This document shows positions 48,885-58,858 of a DNA stretch of 64,000 nucleotides, piece after piece. The stretch is from NCBI GenBank assembly GCA_964456625.1, contig CAYWBO010000003.1:1-64000 (forward strand), read 5' to 3'. The stretch's first letter is position 1, and every line of letters begins with the position of its first letter. The notes under the pieces were generated by a model. That model made no database searches. It saw only the letters and a program-made list of their open reading frames with translations, and was not told the origin of the DNA. Source of the stretch: Sulfidibacterium sp964456625. Lineage in GTDB: Bacteria > Bacteroidota > Bacteroidia > Bacteroidales > F082. Made by a program: the position numbers and the translations under genes.

Positions 48885-49760
48885 CTAATTTCGGATGTCT
48901 ACTCCCCAAAATAGTTTCTCCCTGATGGTAGAGAAAAAGTTATGTTCAGGCATCCTGACCAGGTTAATTTTAAAATCGCTCTTACCAAGGATAATTTCTT
49001 CTGTTTTTTTGATTGTAGCGAGTCTGGAATCCATCGTCATCAAATATGTATTTTCCCTTCCTTCAATTTTTAGCTTTATCGAACTCTTGTCTGAAATAAC
49101 GATAGGACGCACGGTTAAATTGTGCGAGGCAATAGGCGCGATGACAAAATTCTCGGAGCCCGGTGTAATGATGGGTCCGCCGACACTTAACGAGTAAGCT
49201 GTGGAACCGGTTGGCGTGGATATGATTAAGCCGTCGCCCCAATAAGTGTTTAAAAACAGATCGTCAACATAGACATGAACAGCCACCAATGAGGTTTTGT
49301 TGTTCCGGTACACGGTGGCGTCGTTCAAGGCAAAGTCTAAATCGCCGAACAGGTTTGCTGGCTTCTTCAGTTGCAGCAATGCACGCTGATCCAGGATAAA
49401 ATTCTTTTCGTAGATATGATCGATGGCTTGCCTGAGTTCGAATCTAGAAATGGAAGACAGAAATCCCAACCGCCCCAGGTTAATACCCAGGATCGGAGTA
49501 TTCGAATCGCGAACGTAAGGCACTGCGTCAAGCAAGGTGCCGTCGCCCCCGATAGAAAACAAAAAATCCAAACCCTTAATGTCCTCGCTGGTGGTGAAAA
49601 CTTCCGGTTTGGAAGGAAATTCTATCTTCTTGGCAAGTTTCTCAAAGTAAGGCCTGAACACAAAAACCTCAGCTTTGCGATGATGTAACTCATCAAACAA
49701 CTGCTTCAGGTATGGAATATGTGCTTCTTCAAGCTGCTTGCCAAAGACTACAATCTTCAT
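48885..49760 (-). CDS. nadK: NAD kinase
   Basis: 291 residues. It phosphorylates NAD to NADP. The diagnostic GGDGT motif is at 71-75 with catalytic D73. NDATVYRNNKTS and the glycine-rich GDGLIISTPTGSTAYSLSVGGPI follow, all typical. It heads the envelope cluster with a 62-base gap to the PorG-like gene. The divergent TPR gene on the other strand shares the 298-base region upstream. Confidence 0.96.
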   Translation of the reverse strand: MKIVVFGKQLEEAHIPYLKQLFDELHHRKAEVFVFRPYFEKLAKKIEFPSKPEVFTTSEDIKGLDFLFSIGGDGTLLDAVPYVRDSNTPILGINLGRLGFLSSISRFELRQAIDHIYEKNFILDQRALLQLKKPANLFGDLDFALNDATVYRNNKTSLVAVHVYVDDLFLNTYWGDGLIISTPTGSTAYSLSVGGPIITPGSENFVIAPIASHNLTVRPIVISDKSSIKLKIEGRENTYLMTMDSRLATIKKTEEIILGKSDFKINLVRMPEHNFFSTIREKLFWGVDIRN

Positions 49761-50058
49761 GGAAAATGGGCATTGTTTGTAGGCAAATGTAGTCTAAAAA
49801 ATCAATAATTTAGTAGCTTTGTTTGGTAAGGGCCACATAATTTATGGTCTTTTAAGTTTCGTTAACGCATATAAACAAATGTTTTATGATATCTTGAGCC
49901 AAGATACTGAAGGACAACACCGCCGGTTTTTTTAACTTTTTTTTGCTTTTAGACAGAAAATCAACCGGGTTTTTTCAAAAATTGACTTTTTATACGTCAT
50001 AAAAATTTCGGCGAAGCACCTTAATTATGCGCGTTAAGCTTTTGATAAAAATGAATTT

Positions 50059-51543
50059 ATGAAGAAAATAGCCCTTGTTATTTTATCTTGTTTTCTTGTG
50101 GAAATTATGCCTGCCCAGCAGGTTGTTTTAAATGCACCCGTGAAGAAGGCTTATGAAGACATTCTTGCGCTTAAACTGGGCAGTGCCAGCAGGATACTGA
50201 CAAGTGAGAAACAAAAAGATCCGCAAAACGTTTTTGTGGATTATCTTGAGAATTACAGCGATTTTATCCGGGTTTTTATCAGTGAGGATTTTAATTTCTT
50301 TCAAAAGGCCGATGACCATTTCTCGGCAAGGTATCAGCGGATTGAAAATCTGCCGGATAACAAACCCTATAAAAACCTGATGCTGGCGAATATGAACCTT
50401 CAGTGGGCTTTCGCCCGATTGAAATTCGGACAGTATGTTCGGGGGGCCTGGCAGATCAACAAAGCTTACCGGCTGATAACGGTAAATCAGCAGCAGTTTC
50501 CCGGATTCCTTCCGGATGAAATTACATTAGGAGTGCTTCATGTCATCATCGGACTGGTGCCCTCACAATATCAATGGATGATGAAGATTATTTCCATGAA
50601 AGGCAGTGTGGAACAGGGAAAAAGAGAAATTTATCATGTGCTGCAAACCAGTAGTCTGGATACGAACTATGCCTATCTGAGAAATGAAGCGTTGTTTTTT
50701 CTCGGATTCATCGAGCTAAACCTGGCACCTAACCAACAGGCGCTGGAGAAATTATCAGCAGAGCTGAACCGTGTCGATACCAGCAACATGATGCTGGCTT
50801 ACCTGAAAGTGGATATTCTGATGCGGCATGGAGAGAATGATGCTGCCCTGAAGATCATATCCCGAATGGGAAACAGACATGATTATTACCGTTTTTACTA
50901 TCTGGATTATCTGCACGGAGAATGCCTGCTAAAGAAACTGGATTTAAATGCTGGAGCGTATTACAGAATTTTCCTCAAGAATTTCAAAGGCGTCAATTAC
51001 GTGAAAGATGCCTGGCGGAAACTGGCCTGGGTTGATTTTCTGAAAGGGGATACGCTGGGTTATTTTCAAAATATGGATTCGGTATTGGTAAAGGGAAATC
51101 AGGTGGTGGATGCAGATAAACAGGCGTTGCAGGAAGCAAAATCTCACAAACTCCCCAACTGGGCTTTACTACACGTGAGACTGCTGTTTGATGGGGGCTA
51201 TTATCCGCAAGCCGAAAAGATTCTTAATGAAATGCAGGATGCCGGAATGACATCAGAAGAATCACTGGAACGGACGTACCGTTACGGCCGGATTGCGGAA
51301 AAAGAAGGCCGGGTGCCGGCTGCCAAAAACTGGTACAGGAAAACCCTGCAGCAAGGACAAAATTCTCCGAGATATTTTGCCGCTAATGCATCGCTGATGC
51401 TGGGCAGAATGTATGAATCGGAAGATAGCCTGTCGCTTGCAAAGAAGTATTACAAAAGATGCCTTACCCTGGATTTTGACGAATACCACAATAGTATTTG
51501 CGGGGAAGCACGGGAGTCGCTGAACCGCATTCAGCACCAATAG
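50059..51543 (+). CDS. Exported TPR-containing protein of unknown function
   Basis: 494 residues with a signal peptide (about 1-19, ending MPAQQ). Almost entirely helical. TPR-like units are recognisable in the second half, for example at 330-440 (AEKILNEMQDAGMTSEESLERTYRYGRIAEKEGR, shown here only as the region) and at 445-480 (SLSLAKKYYKRCLTL). No catalytic motif is visible. A four-codon frame ATG-AAT-TTA-TGA overlaps the start codon region (50051-50062) and could affect translation. Likely a periplasmic scaffold protein. Confidence 0.75.
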   Translation: MKKIALVILSCFLVEIMPAQQVVLNAPVKKAYEDILALKLGSASRILTSEKQKDPQNVFVDYLENYSDFIRVFISEDFNFFQKADDHFSARYQRIENLPDNKPYKNLMLANMNLQWAFARLKFGQYVRGAWQINKAYRLITVNQQQFPGFLPDEITLGVLHVIIGLVPSQYQWMMKIISMKGSVEQGKREIYHVLQTSSLDTNYAYLRNEALFFLGFIELNLAPNQQALEKLSAELNRVDTSNMMLAYLKVDILMRHGENDAALKIISRMGNRHDYYRFYYLDYLHGECLLKKLDLNAGAYYRIFLKNFKGVNYVKDAWRKLAWVDFLKGDTLGYFQNMDSVLVKGNQVVDADKQALQEAKSHKLPNWALLHVRLLFDGGYYPQAEKILNEMQDAGMTSEESLERTYRYGRIAEKEGRVPAAKNWYRKTLQQGQNSPRYFAANASLMLGRMYESEDSLSLAKKYYKRCLTLDFDEYHNSICGEARESLNRIQHQ

Positions 51544-51644
51544 AAAGAGAGGAGCATAAAATGAAAGCCGCTGATCGTAAGTGTTTCCACTCATGACCTG
51601 CGGCTTGTCGAATTATTATGAGAATAGAAGAAATTTTTGTTTTA

Positions 51645-53114
51645 TCAGAACCTGTAACCTACCGTAAACACGTAGGCGTTGTAGTTATATGTGTTGCTGG
51701 CGGGATTTACCGTTACCTGTGAATCTCCGTACATGTAATAATCTTGTTTCTGAACCGAATGTACGTAAGCCAGATCCAGCGAATAGTTGTTGATGTGAAA
51801 TCCGATACCGCCCGAAACGGAGTTTCTTGAACCGCTGTTCAGGTTGTTGGCATACGGACTGCCATAATAAGCATATCCGGCACGAAGATCGGTATTGCCA
51901 AAACGCCATTCCGTACCCAAACGGATGTTATTGGCGGCGGTATAATAGCTCTTGATATTGGCATTTTCTGTAGCAAAATTATAGTCCGACGAATTAAATT
52001 TCATGGTTGAATAATCTACCCGCTCATATTCTGCCGAAATGGAGCCGTAGTTGCCGATGATAATCCCAACATCACCCAGGATCTTCATGGGCGTTGTAAG
52101 GGTATAATTGAAATTTCCGACCGGCGACTGGATAGAACTTGGGCTTAACCATCCGAGATCAGCATGGGTATTCGTCTGCCAGGTGTCGTTCATGTTCCAG
52201 TAATAGGTCGGTGTATGGAATGCCAAACCCAGGCGCAGCCAGCTGGCCGGCTGGACAATAACCCCCAGTTTTAAATTGACGCCGGTTCCGCTGGTTTCCA
52301 CTTTCTCATCTACACCCCAGCTGTTGAAATAAGGAATGGTATCGGCAGCGTCGACTTCGGAATAATAAGAGTTGCTCACGTATTTCAGTGAATTAAATCC
52401 CAGCGTTGCACCGACATACAAAACGTTGTTGTAGTTAGCCGAAACTGTGAAAAACCATTGGTTCACGGCACCCGAAGTGTTTTTTACCAGCCTCTGGTAT
52501 GTTCCACCGAAAGGAACCGGGCTGTAATACATATTGGAATATCCCGGGATGGTGTCGATCAGGTAAAGATCCCAAGCGGGTTGGAGATAGTAAGTATAGT
52601 TGTTGTTTGTGTTGTTAGCAATATCATTGTAGTTTATTCCGTTAGCACTGTTTAAGTAGGTGTCCAATCTCGAGTTTAATGCATTAGGTCCTTGCATGTC
52701 GATACTGGAATTAAATCCATTCATCTTGTTCATGCCAAAGGCAAGCTGGACATATTTCCATCCTTGCTGATTGTCATTACCTAACTTTCTGGCAGAAACA
52801 AATCCCAGATTATCAATGCCGACATTTACTTCGTTATCATTCATTCCCACACCATTGTATAAGGAATGTGCGTTATTAAAATTGAAAGCCGGGGTTATGG
52901 AATATTCACTGAACCGGTAAAGTCCCATTCCTGCGGGGTTTGTGCTGGCCACTGAAAGATCAGCTCCCAAAGCCCCAAACGCCCCACCCATAGCGATGCT
53001 ACGTGCTGTTCCCGTGTAAAATACCTGGGAATAAATTAAGGCATCTTCGGCCGACTGAGCATATAAGGAGCCCCATAAGCCCGCTAGGGCTACAATTAAA
53101 AACAGCTTTTTCAT
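51645..53114 (-). CDS. OMPP1/FadL/TodX-family outer-membrane porin
   Basis: 489 residues with signal peptide (about 1-19, ending LYAQS). The mature N-terminus has the family hallmark GTARSIAMGGAFGALGADLSVASTNPAGMG, the start of the FadL-type 14-strand barrel and N-terminal hatch. FadL proteins let hydrophobic compounds diffuse laterally across the outer membrane. In Bacteroidota relatives are often misnamed hemin receptors. It follows the lipoprotein gene by 41 bases on the minus strand and may be co-transcribed with it. Confidence 0.88.
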   Translation of the reverse strand: MKKLFLIVALAGLWGSLYAQSAEDALIYSQVFYTGTARSIAMGGAFGALGADLSVASTNPAGMGLYRFSEYSITPAFNFNNAHSLYNGVGMNDNEVNVGIDNLGFVSARKLGNDNQQGWKYVQLAFGMNKMNGFNSSIDMQGPNALNSRLDTYLNSANGINYNDIANNTNNNYTYYLQPAWDLYLIDTIPGYSNMYYSPVPFGGTYQRLVKNTSGAVNQWFFTVSANYNNVLYVGATLGFNSLKYVSNSYYSEVDAADTIPYFNSWGVDEKVETSGTGVNLKLGVIVQPASWLRLGLAFHTPTYYWNMNDTWQTNTHADLGWLSPSSIQSPVGNFNYTLTTPMKILGDVGIIIGNYGSISAEYERVDYSTMKFNSSDYNFATENANIKSYYTAANNIRLGTEWRFGNTDLRAGYAYYGSPYANNLNSGSRNSVSGGIGFHINNYSLDLAYVHSVQKQDYYMYGDSQVTVNPASNTYNYNAYVFTVGYRF

Positions 53115-53155
53115 GATGAATAATTTTAATGAAAGAACTTAGATTATAAGGTCGG

Positions 53156-54574
53156 TTATTTCCGGATAGGTCCGCCACCACCACCACCACCACGGGTGCC
53201 GCCACCGCTGCTGCCACCACTGTTACCCCCGCCCGTCGAAATTCGGACCGGTGGAGTGTAACTCCTGGTAGTATTACTACCGTTGCTCCTGTTATAGGTT
53301 GGCGACGAATTAAATCTCTGACTTGGAGAATAATTCCTCCTGGTCGGAGTAGGCCTGGATGTTCTGATCCAGGAGTTTCTGTACACCGGTCTTGTGAAAT
53401 TATTGTACGACCTAGTGTTGGCAGGCCTGTAAATGTTAAAGTGTTGAGGTGCCCTGTATGTATTTACCCTTGTTGCTTTGCCATTGATAATGGTCTGAGG
53501 CTGTGGTCTGAAATATTCGTTACGGCTTCGTGGTTGTCTGGTATCCAGACTCTGATACTGTTTCGGCTTCTGATAGCGTGGCACGGACATATTTGCAGGC
53601 TGTTGCCTGTACTGAGGTCTTTGATACTGCGGACGTACCAGACCATTGCCTCCTCTGTAAACGGGTGGTTTCTGAAGCCTGTTTCCATTGGCTTCTACCG
53701 GTACAGACTTGGCATCTTTCAATACTTTCTGATATCTGATAGAACCGGCAGGCCTTGTTGCGGTAGTATTTTCACCCTTAGCAACAGTAGCTGATGGCCT
53801 GATGCCTGAAGGTCTCACATTACCGGCAGTGCTCGACTTTGCCCCGGCCAGATGGAATCCTTCCGGAATCATCGGTAAAGCGGAACCGCTAATCCTTGAG
53901 CCACGATGTCCGTAATATCTGTAATTTCTTCCAAGATATGATTGTAATCCTCCGTAATAATAGTAAGGATAACCAAAACCGTATCCGTAGTAAGGACCGT
54001 ATCCGTAATAAGGATAACCAAATCCATACCCGCCCCCGTATGGATATCCAAAGCCGTACAGCGACCAGCCACCATAATATCCGAACGGATAGCTATAATA
54101 CGGATAGTAGGAATAGGGGTAGTTAAAGTCGTACCAGAACGGGTCATAAGAGAAAGTATTATAACCAAAGATCCCTGCATAACCTCCCAGCGACCAGCTG
54201 GAAACTCCCGTGCCAAAATATGGACTGTTGAAACCTAAATTCGTATTGATTTTACTGTACACCACTGAATCGGCATTGTTGGTTTTAATGGTGTCAGTGC
54301 GGAGTGTGTCAATTGTATAGCCTTCTTCTTTGGGATTTATCGAAGATACATTTTGCCCTGATGTGTTTAAAGTTTCCAGTGACCCTGTTTCATAGCGTGC
54401 CGGAGCAGCAGCAACAGTTGCATTGTTCTGCAGAGCGGCAACATCCTTCGAAGCCCCCTTGGTAGTGGAATAGTAAACATCATCGTAAGGGATGTTTTGC
54501 ATCGTCGTACATCCTGTGGCGAAGAAGAGGCCCACAACTGTAATAGCTAAAAGGAACTGTTTTATTGTCTTCAT
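53156..54574 (-). CDS. Tyr/Gly-rich low-complexity lipoprotein
   Basis: 472 residues. The lipobox LFFATGC puts the lipidated cysteine at C22. A central region (about 125-225) is made almost only of Tyr, Gly, Phe, Pro and Ser in irregular repeats (units like YGFGYPYYGYG). The region 270-450 is rich in Arg, Pro, Gln, Asn and Thr, and the tail (about 452-472) is a run of glycines ending IRK. Nothing identifies an enzyme. Such aromatic, glycine-rich and basic composition resembles adhesive or matrix-type proteins, but this is inference. It is placed upstream of the FadL-type porin gene. Confidence 0.75.
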   Translation of the reverse strand: MKTIKQFLLAITVVGLFFATGCTTMQNIPYDDVYYSTTKGASKDVAALQNNATVAAAPARYETGSLETLNTSGQNVSSINPKEEGYTIDTLRTDTIKTNNADSVVYSKINTNLGFNSPYFGTGVSSWSLGGYAGIFGYNTFSYDPFWYDFNYPYSYYPYYSYPFGYYGGWSLYGFGYPYGGGYGFGYPYYGYGPYYGYGFGYPYYYYGGLQSYLGRNYRYYGHRGSRISGSALPMIPEGFHLAGAKSSTAGNVRPSGIRPSATVAKGENTTATRPAGSIRYQKVLKDAKSVPVEANGNRLQKPPVYRGGNGLVRPQYQRPQYRQQPANMSVPRYQKPKQYQSLDTRQPRSRNEYFRPQPQTIINGKATRVNTYRAPQHFNIYRPANTRSYNNFTRPVYRNSWIRTSRPTPTRRNYSPSQRFNSSPTYNRSNGSNTTRSYTPPVRISTGGGNSGGSSGGGTRGGGGGGGPIRK

Positions 54575-54585
54575 GGTTATAATTA

Positions 54586-54615
54586 TTGTGCGTCTATAAA
54601 CATTGTTTATTTTTG
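54586..54615 (+). promoter_or_regulatory. Promoter of proS
   Basis: TTG at 54586-54588, a 19-base spacer and TATTTTTG at 54608-54615. This is a near-perfect match. It lies within a longer open frame from 54586 and so supports ATG 54658 as the start. Confidence 0.65.
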
Positions 54616-54657
54616 CCGTTGTTTAATAAGTTGCAAAGACTATACCAAAATTCAAAA

Positions 54658-56127
54658 ATGGCAAAAAAACTTACAAGTAGGAGCGAAAATTATTCTCAAT
54701 GGTACAATGAACTGGTGATGGAAGCCAATCTTGCTGAGAATTCGGCTGTTAGGGGTTGTATGGTGATAAAACCTTATGGCTATGCGCTTTGGGAAAAAAT
54801 GCAAAGGGTGTTGGATGACATGTTTAAGGAAACGGGTCATGAGAATGCCTATTTCCCGTTGTTCATACCGAAATCATTTTTTAGTAAAGAAGCCAGCCAT
54901 GTAGAAGGCTTTGCCAAGGAATGTGCCGTGGTGACGCATTATCGGTTAAAGACTGATGAGAAAGGCGGTGTTACCGTTGACCCTGAAGCCAAACTGGAAG
55001 AAGAACTGATCGTTCGCCCTACTTCTGAGACCATTATCTGGGATACTTATAAAAACTGGATCCAGTCCTATCGGGATTTGCCGTTGCTTATCAACCAGTG
55101 GGCCAATGTAGTACGGTGGGAAATGAGAACGCGTCTGTTTTTGAGAACGGCCGAATTTCTTTGGCAGGAGGGGCACACGGCTCATGCTACCATGGGGGAA
55201 GCAGTTAAAGAAGCGGAGACCATTCTGGGAGTGTACGCCGATTTTGCGGAAAATTATATGGGCGTACCGGTTTTGAAAGGGGTGAAATCACCCAACGAAC
55301 GTTTTGCAGGCGCGGTGGAGACTTACTGTATTGAGGCCTTGATGCAGGACGGAAAGGCACTGCAGGCCGGGACTTCTCATTTCCTGGGGCAGAATTTTGC
55401 CAAAGCTTTTGATGTAAAGTTCCTGAATAAGGAAAATAAACTGGAATATGTCTGGGCTACATCCTGGGGCGTTTCCACCCGTCTGATCGGCGCTTTGATC
55501 ATGGCACATTCCGACGATAACGGTTTGGTGCTGCCACCGAAACTGGCCCCGATTCAGGTTGTAATCGTGCCGATCTATAAAAAAGAAGAGGAACTGACTT
55601 CCATATCCGTGCAGGCTGAAAAGATCAGCAAAGCATTGAAAAAGGCAGGCATTTCCGTGAAATATGACGATCGCGATACCTATAAACCGGGCTTTAAATT
55701 TGCCGACTGGGAAATGAAAGGCGTTCCGGTACGGCTTGCCATCGGTCCGAGGGATCTGGCCAACGGAACCGTGGAAGTTGCCCGCCGCGACACGCTGGAA
55801 AAAGAGGTGCTGCGTGTTGAAAATATCGCTGAAAAGGTGGAAAACCTGTTGGATCAGATACAAAAGAATATTTATCAGAAGGCACTGGACTTCAGGGAAG
55901 ACAATACCTTTAAGGTGGATAGCTGGGAAGACTTCAAAAAACAGATTGAAAAAGGCGGTTTTGTCCTGGCCCATTGGGACGGCACGCCCGAAACGGAGCA
56001 GAAAATAAAAGACGAAACCAAAGCCACCATCCGTCTGATCCCTATGGATCAGGAAAGAAATCCCGGAAAATGTATTTATACCGGGGCCCCGTCAAAAGGG
56101 CGCGTGGTTTTTGCCAAAGCCTATTAA
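54658..56127 (+). CDS. proS: Prolyl-tRNA synthetase, archaeal/eukaryotic type
   Basis: 489 residues from ATG 54658. The protein lacks the large insertion domain of the bacterial ProRS and begins ENYSQWYNELVMEANLAENS, the ProS type-3 pattern. Class II motifs are visible: VRPTSETIIWDTYKNW, the motif 2 loop RWEMRTRLFLRTAEFLWQEGHTAH and the motif 3 region with WATSWGVSTRLIGALIMAHSDDNGLVLP. The anticodon-binding domain (about 300-400) and the C-terminal zinc-type extension are present, ending in a terminal tyrosine. Common in Bacteroidota and thought to have been inherited by transfer. Confidence 0.96.
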   Translation: MAKKLTSRSENYSQWYNELVMEANLAENSAVRGCMVIKPYGYALWEKMQRVLDDMFKETGHENAYFPLFIPKSFFSKEASHVEGFAKECAVVTHYRLKTDEKGGVTVDPEAKLEEELIVRPTSETIIWDTYKNWIQSYRDLPLLINQWANVVRWEMRTRLFLRTAEFLWQEGHTAHATMGEAVKEAETILGVYADFAENYMGVPVLKGVKSPNERFAGAVETYCIEALMQDGKALQAGTSHFLGQNFAKAFDVKFLNKENKLEYVWATSWGVSTRLIGALIMAHSDDNGLVLPPKLAPIQVVIVPIYKKEEELTSISVQAEKISKALKKAGISVKYDDRDTYKPGFKFADWEMKGVPVRLAIGPRDLANGTVEVARRDTLEKEVLRVENIAEKVENLLDQIQKNIYQKALDFREDNTFKVDSWEDFKKQIEKGGFVLAHWDGTPETEQKIKDETKATIRLIPMDQERNPGKCIYTGAPSKGRVVFAKAY

Positions 56128-56151
56128 AAGAAGAAGTTTTCAATACTGAAT

Positions 56152-56190
56152 AAAAGCCATTTGCATTATAAATGCAGGTGGCTTTTTTGT
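56152..56190 (+). terminator. Terminator after proS
   Basis: Long imperfect stem aaaagccat-tt-gcatt paired with aatgc-a-ggtggctttt, followed by T-rich end, starting 24 bases after the stop. Confidence 0.82.
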
Positions 56191-56245
56191 TAAAAGGTCG
56201 TGGGTTAAAATAAAAAACCCCACGAAAGATCGCGGGGTATCATCG

Positions 56246-56319
56246 TGGGCCCACCAGGACTTGAACCTGGGACCACCTGATTATGAGTCAGGTGCTCTAA
56301 CCAACTGAGCTATAGGCCC
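56246..56319 (-). tRNA. tRNA with CAT anticodon, probably tRNA-Ile2 (lysidine type)
   Basis: Full 74-nt cloverleaf on the minus strand. Acceptor stem GGGCCTA/TGGGCCC, D-arm with AGTTGGTTAGA, anticodon stem CCTGA/TCAGG around loop CTCATAA, T-loop TTCAAGT. CAT anticodons serve Met, initiator Met or the AUA-reading Ile. The paired first base excludes an initiator, and the context GACTCATAATC resembles E. coli ileX. TilS modification would be needed for Ile; elongator Met is the alternative. Confidence 0.9.
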
Positions 56320-56789
56320 TAAAAATTGATATTCAGTTTGTTATCAATTTTATATTTTAATTAAATTCAAAAATTTGCAAGTGATTTTTCAAGCAAATCT
56401 TTTCTTTTTTCACTCTCTGATGAACGGACGGCAAAATTAACCATTAATTTTAATTCCCATAGGAAAAAACAAAAATATGTATTGCGATAATATTACCTCT
56501 GTAAAGTTAATAACTGACGAGTAAAACAGCTAACGTGAGAATAACATTTTACTTTGAAATGAATTAGTGCAGCTGTATATGTAAACGGGAGTTCTCCCTG
56601 TCAAAATACTCTATCTACTTGGAAGGAAGTATTAAGTCCTTCGTTGCGCCATCTCATAATTTCCTGAATTCAAGGACATTTTTCCAGGAATATTTCTAAA
56701 TTCGTGACATAAAACCCGTTGAAAATGCCCAAATACCATTTTCTGTTTCGGATGATATGTTTTCTCTTATAAAATTCAGGTGCTATAAA
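56320..56789. other. AT-rich intergenic region
   Basis: 470 bases between the tRNA and the LtaS-type gene. No ORF, terminator or clean promoter was found. A short inverted repeat ttcctg...caggaa (near 56661-56692) and scattered AT tracts are all that stands out. It starts the AT-rich block that runs through the next gene to about 59100. Confidence 0.45.
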
Positions 56790-58745
56790 ATGGAAAATAT
56801 TACACATAAACCGAATGGATTTCGAACCTATAACATCAATTATCAGATTATTCTTCTTTACAGGTTCTTATTGCTGATGGCTTTATTCACCATTTCGAGG
56901 CTTGGTTTTTATTATTTCAGTACCGGGCACTACCCGGATATGACTTTCGAAAGGTTTATGAGAATAATGCAGGGAGGGCTTAAATTTGATGTTGCGGGGA
57001 TTCTATATGTAAATGTATTATACATAGTTCTTTATCATCTACCATTTCCTTTCAGAAATGCTAAAATTTATAGACGTTTTTTAAAATGGTGGTTTTTTAT
57101 ATCGAATGGGATAGCATTAGCAGCCAATGTGTGTGATTTTTTTTACTTTGATTTTATTTTAAAGCGTTCTACGGCAGATGTTTTTATGTTTGCTAAAGAA
57201 GGAAATATATTAACCCTTTTTATTCACTTTATTGTAGATTACTGGCAGGGACTTGTTTTCTGGTTATTACAAATGGCTATTCTTATTTGGGGCTATGATA
57301 AGGTGAAGCTTCTGACAGAAGTTAAGCCGAAAAAATTATCTTTTTATATTTCCGCTGTATTCTGGCTATTAATAAGTGTTTATTTTTCCGTTATTGGGAT
57401 TCGTGGAGGTTTTACAGGAACTACCCGACCCATTACGTTGGGTAATGCCGGGGCTTATACGCAAAAACCGCTTGAAATGGCCATCGTTTTAAATACTCCT
57501 TTTAGCATTATTCGCACACTGAATAAAAAGCCTTTAAAAGAGGAACATTATTTCTCGGATGAGGAACTGGAACAAATTTACTCTCCCATTCATCCAGCTC
57601 ATACTTCCGGGGCATTTAAACCACTAAATGTGGTCGTTCTCATCATGGAAAGCTTTGCTAAAGAGTACGTGGGCGCTTATAATCGGAATTTGGATCATGG
57701 TGAATATCGGGGGTATACACCATTTTTGGATTCATTGATTGGTGAAAGCAAGTGTTTTCAATATTCATTTGCCAATGGTCGGAAATCAATTGATGCATTG
57801 CCATCTATTACATCCAGTATTCCTTCAATGGTCAACCCGTACGTAACTTCTGTGTATGCATCAAATAAAATTAACAGTCTGGCCATTACTTTGAAACAGA
57901 AGGGTTACCAAACGGCATTTTTTCATGGGGCACCAAATGGGTCAATGGGCTTTGATGCTTTCATGAAGGTGGCCGGTTATGATAAGTATTACGGCATGAC
58001 GGAATACGGAAACAATGATGATTTTGACGGTTCATGGGGGATTTGGGACGAAGAATTTATGCAATACATGGCGGATGAAATCGGAAAATTTAAACAACCG
58101 TTTCTTGCCACTTTCTTTTCAGTATCCTCTCATCACCCTTTCAAAGTACCCAAAAAATACAAAGGAGTATTTCGGAAAGGAACACTTGAATTCCATATTC
58201 CCATTCAATATTCTGATTTGGCTCTTAGAAAGTTTTTTGCAAGAGCGTCAAAAGAACCCTGGTTTAAAAATACCCTCTTTGTATTAACGGCTGATCATTC
58301 TAATCATGCGTGGCATCCTGAATATAAAACTTCAATTGGTGATTTTTCAATTCCCATTTTGTTTTATCAACCGGCAGATACTTTGTTAAAAGGGGTGGAC
58401 TCAACCAGTGTTGCACAGCAAATAGACATTATGCCAACCATCCTGGATTATTTAAATTATGATAAAGAATATTTTGCTTTTGGTGTAGATTTACTGGATA
58501 GCACTGCAACAAAGTTTGCAGTCAATTATAACAACAGTACGTATCAATTTATTCAGGGAAATTATGTGCTGCAGTTTCTTAATGACAAAACCATTGCTGT
58601 TTATGATTATGTAAATGATCCGCTACTCAAGACAAACTTAGTTGGAAAAGTTCCTGTCATTCAGGCAAAAACAGAAAAAATGATCAAGGCGTTTATTCAG
58701 CAATATAACAACCGGATGATTCGTAATCAACTGGTCGTAAATTGA
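56790..58745 (+). CDS. LtaS-type sulfatase/phosphotransferase membrane protein
   Basis: 651 residues from ATG 56790 (ATG 56757 possible). Five membrane helices lie in the first 215 residues (about 20-225 overall), then an extracytoplasmic alkaline-phosphatase-fold domain. Metal and catalytic residues: Glu287 in LIMESFAKEYVG, Ser333 in NGRKSIDALPS as nucleophile, histidines in SVSSHHPF, and D502/H503 in LTADHSNHA. Members of this family transfer phosphoglycerol or phosphoethanolamine to glycans or lipids; in Gram-negatives without teichoic acid the acceptor is usually lipid A or a periplasmic glycan. Several stretches are clearly AT-richer than neighbours (57061-57120 has 16 G/C of 60). It sits between a tRNA and an IS200 remnant, so acquisition is possible. 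Confidence 0.88.
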   Translation: MENITHKPNGFRTYNINYQIILLYRFLLLMALFTISRLGFYYFSTGHYPDMTFERFMRIMQGGLKFDVAGILYVNVLYIVLYHLPFPFRNAKIYRRFLKWWFFISNGIALAANVCDFFYFDFILKRSTADVFMFAKEGNILTLFIHFIVDYWQGLVFWLLQMAILIWGYDKVKLLTEVKPKKLSFYISAVFWLLISVYFSVIGIRGGFTGTTRPITLGNAGAYTQKPLEMAIVLNTPFSIIRTLNKKPLKEEHYFSDEELEQIYSPIHPAHTSGAFKPLNVVVLIMESFAKEYVGAYNRNLDHGEYRGYTPFLDSLIGESKCFQYSFANGRKSIDALPSITSSIPSMVNPYVTSVYASNKINSLAITLKQKGYQTAFFHGAPNGSMGFDAFMKVAGYDKYYGMTEYGNNDDFDGSWGIWDEEFMQYMADEIGKFKQPFLATFFSVSSHHPFKVPKKYKGVFRKGTLEFHIPIQYSDLALRKFFARASKEPWFKNTLFVLTADHSNHAWHPEYKTSIGDFSIPILFYQPADTLLKGVDSTSVAQQIDIMPTILDYLNYDKEYFAFGVDLLDSTATKFAVNYNNSTYQFIQGNYVLQFLNDKTIAVYDYVNDPLLKTNLVGKVPVIQAKTEKMIKAFIQQYNNRMIRNQLVVN

Positions 58746-58810
58746 GAATGAGTTTATAGTGTACCTACCTATCAAGAATGTTAAATGAATACTTTGTTAT
58801 CCTTTAAAAA

Positions 58811-58831
58811 ACCATCGCCTTAGACGGTGGT
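58811..58831 (+). repeat. Left terminal hairpin of IS200-type remnant
   Basis: Seven-base stem accatcg/cggtggt with one T-G pair and a seven-base loop (ccttaga). Its outer six bases recur in the right hairpin at 59091-59105. Confidence 0.7.
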
Positions 58832-58858
58832 GATGTAAGTTAAAGCTGAGCTATAAAA

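Noticed and set aside
53441..54216. Several frames on both strands across the Tyr/Gly-rich gene
   Set aside because: They arise from the repetitive codon pattern. The minus-strand frame has a lipobox and full-length continuity, so it is taken as the real one.
54586..54657. Longer N-terminus for proS
   Set aside because: The added 24 codons contain the promoter and precede the conserved archaeal-type ProRS start.
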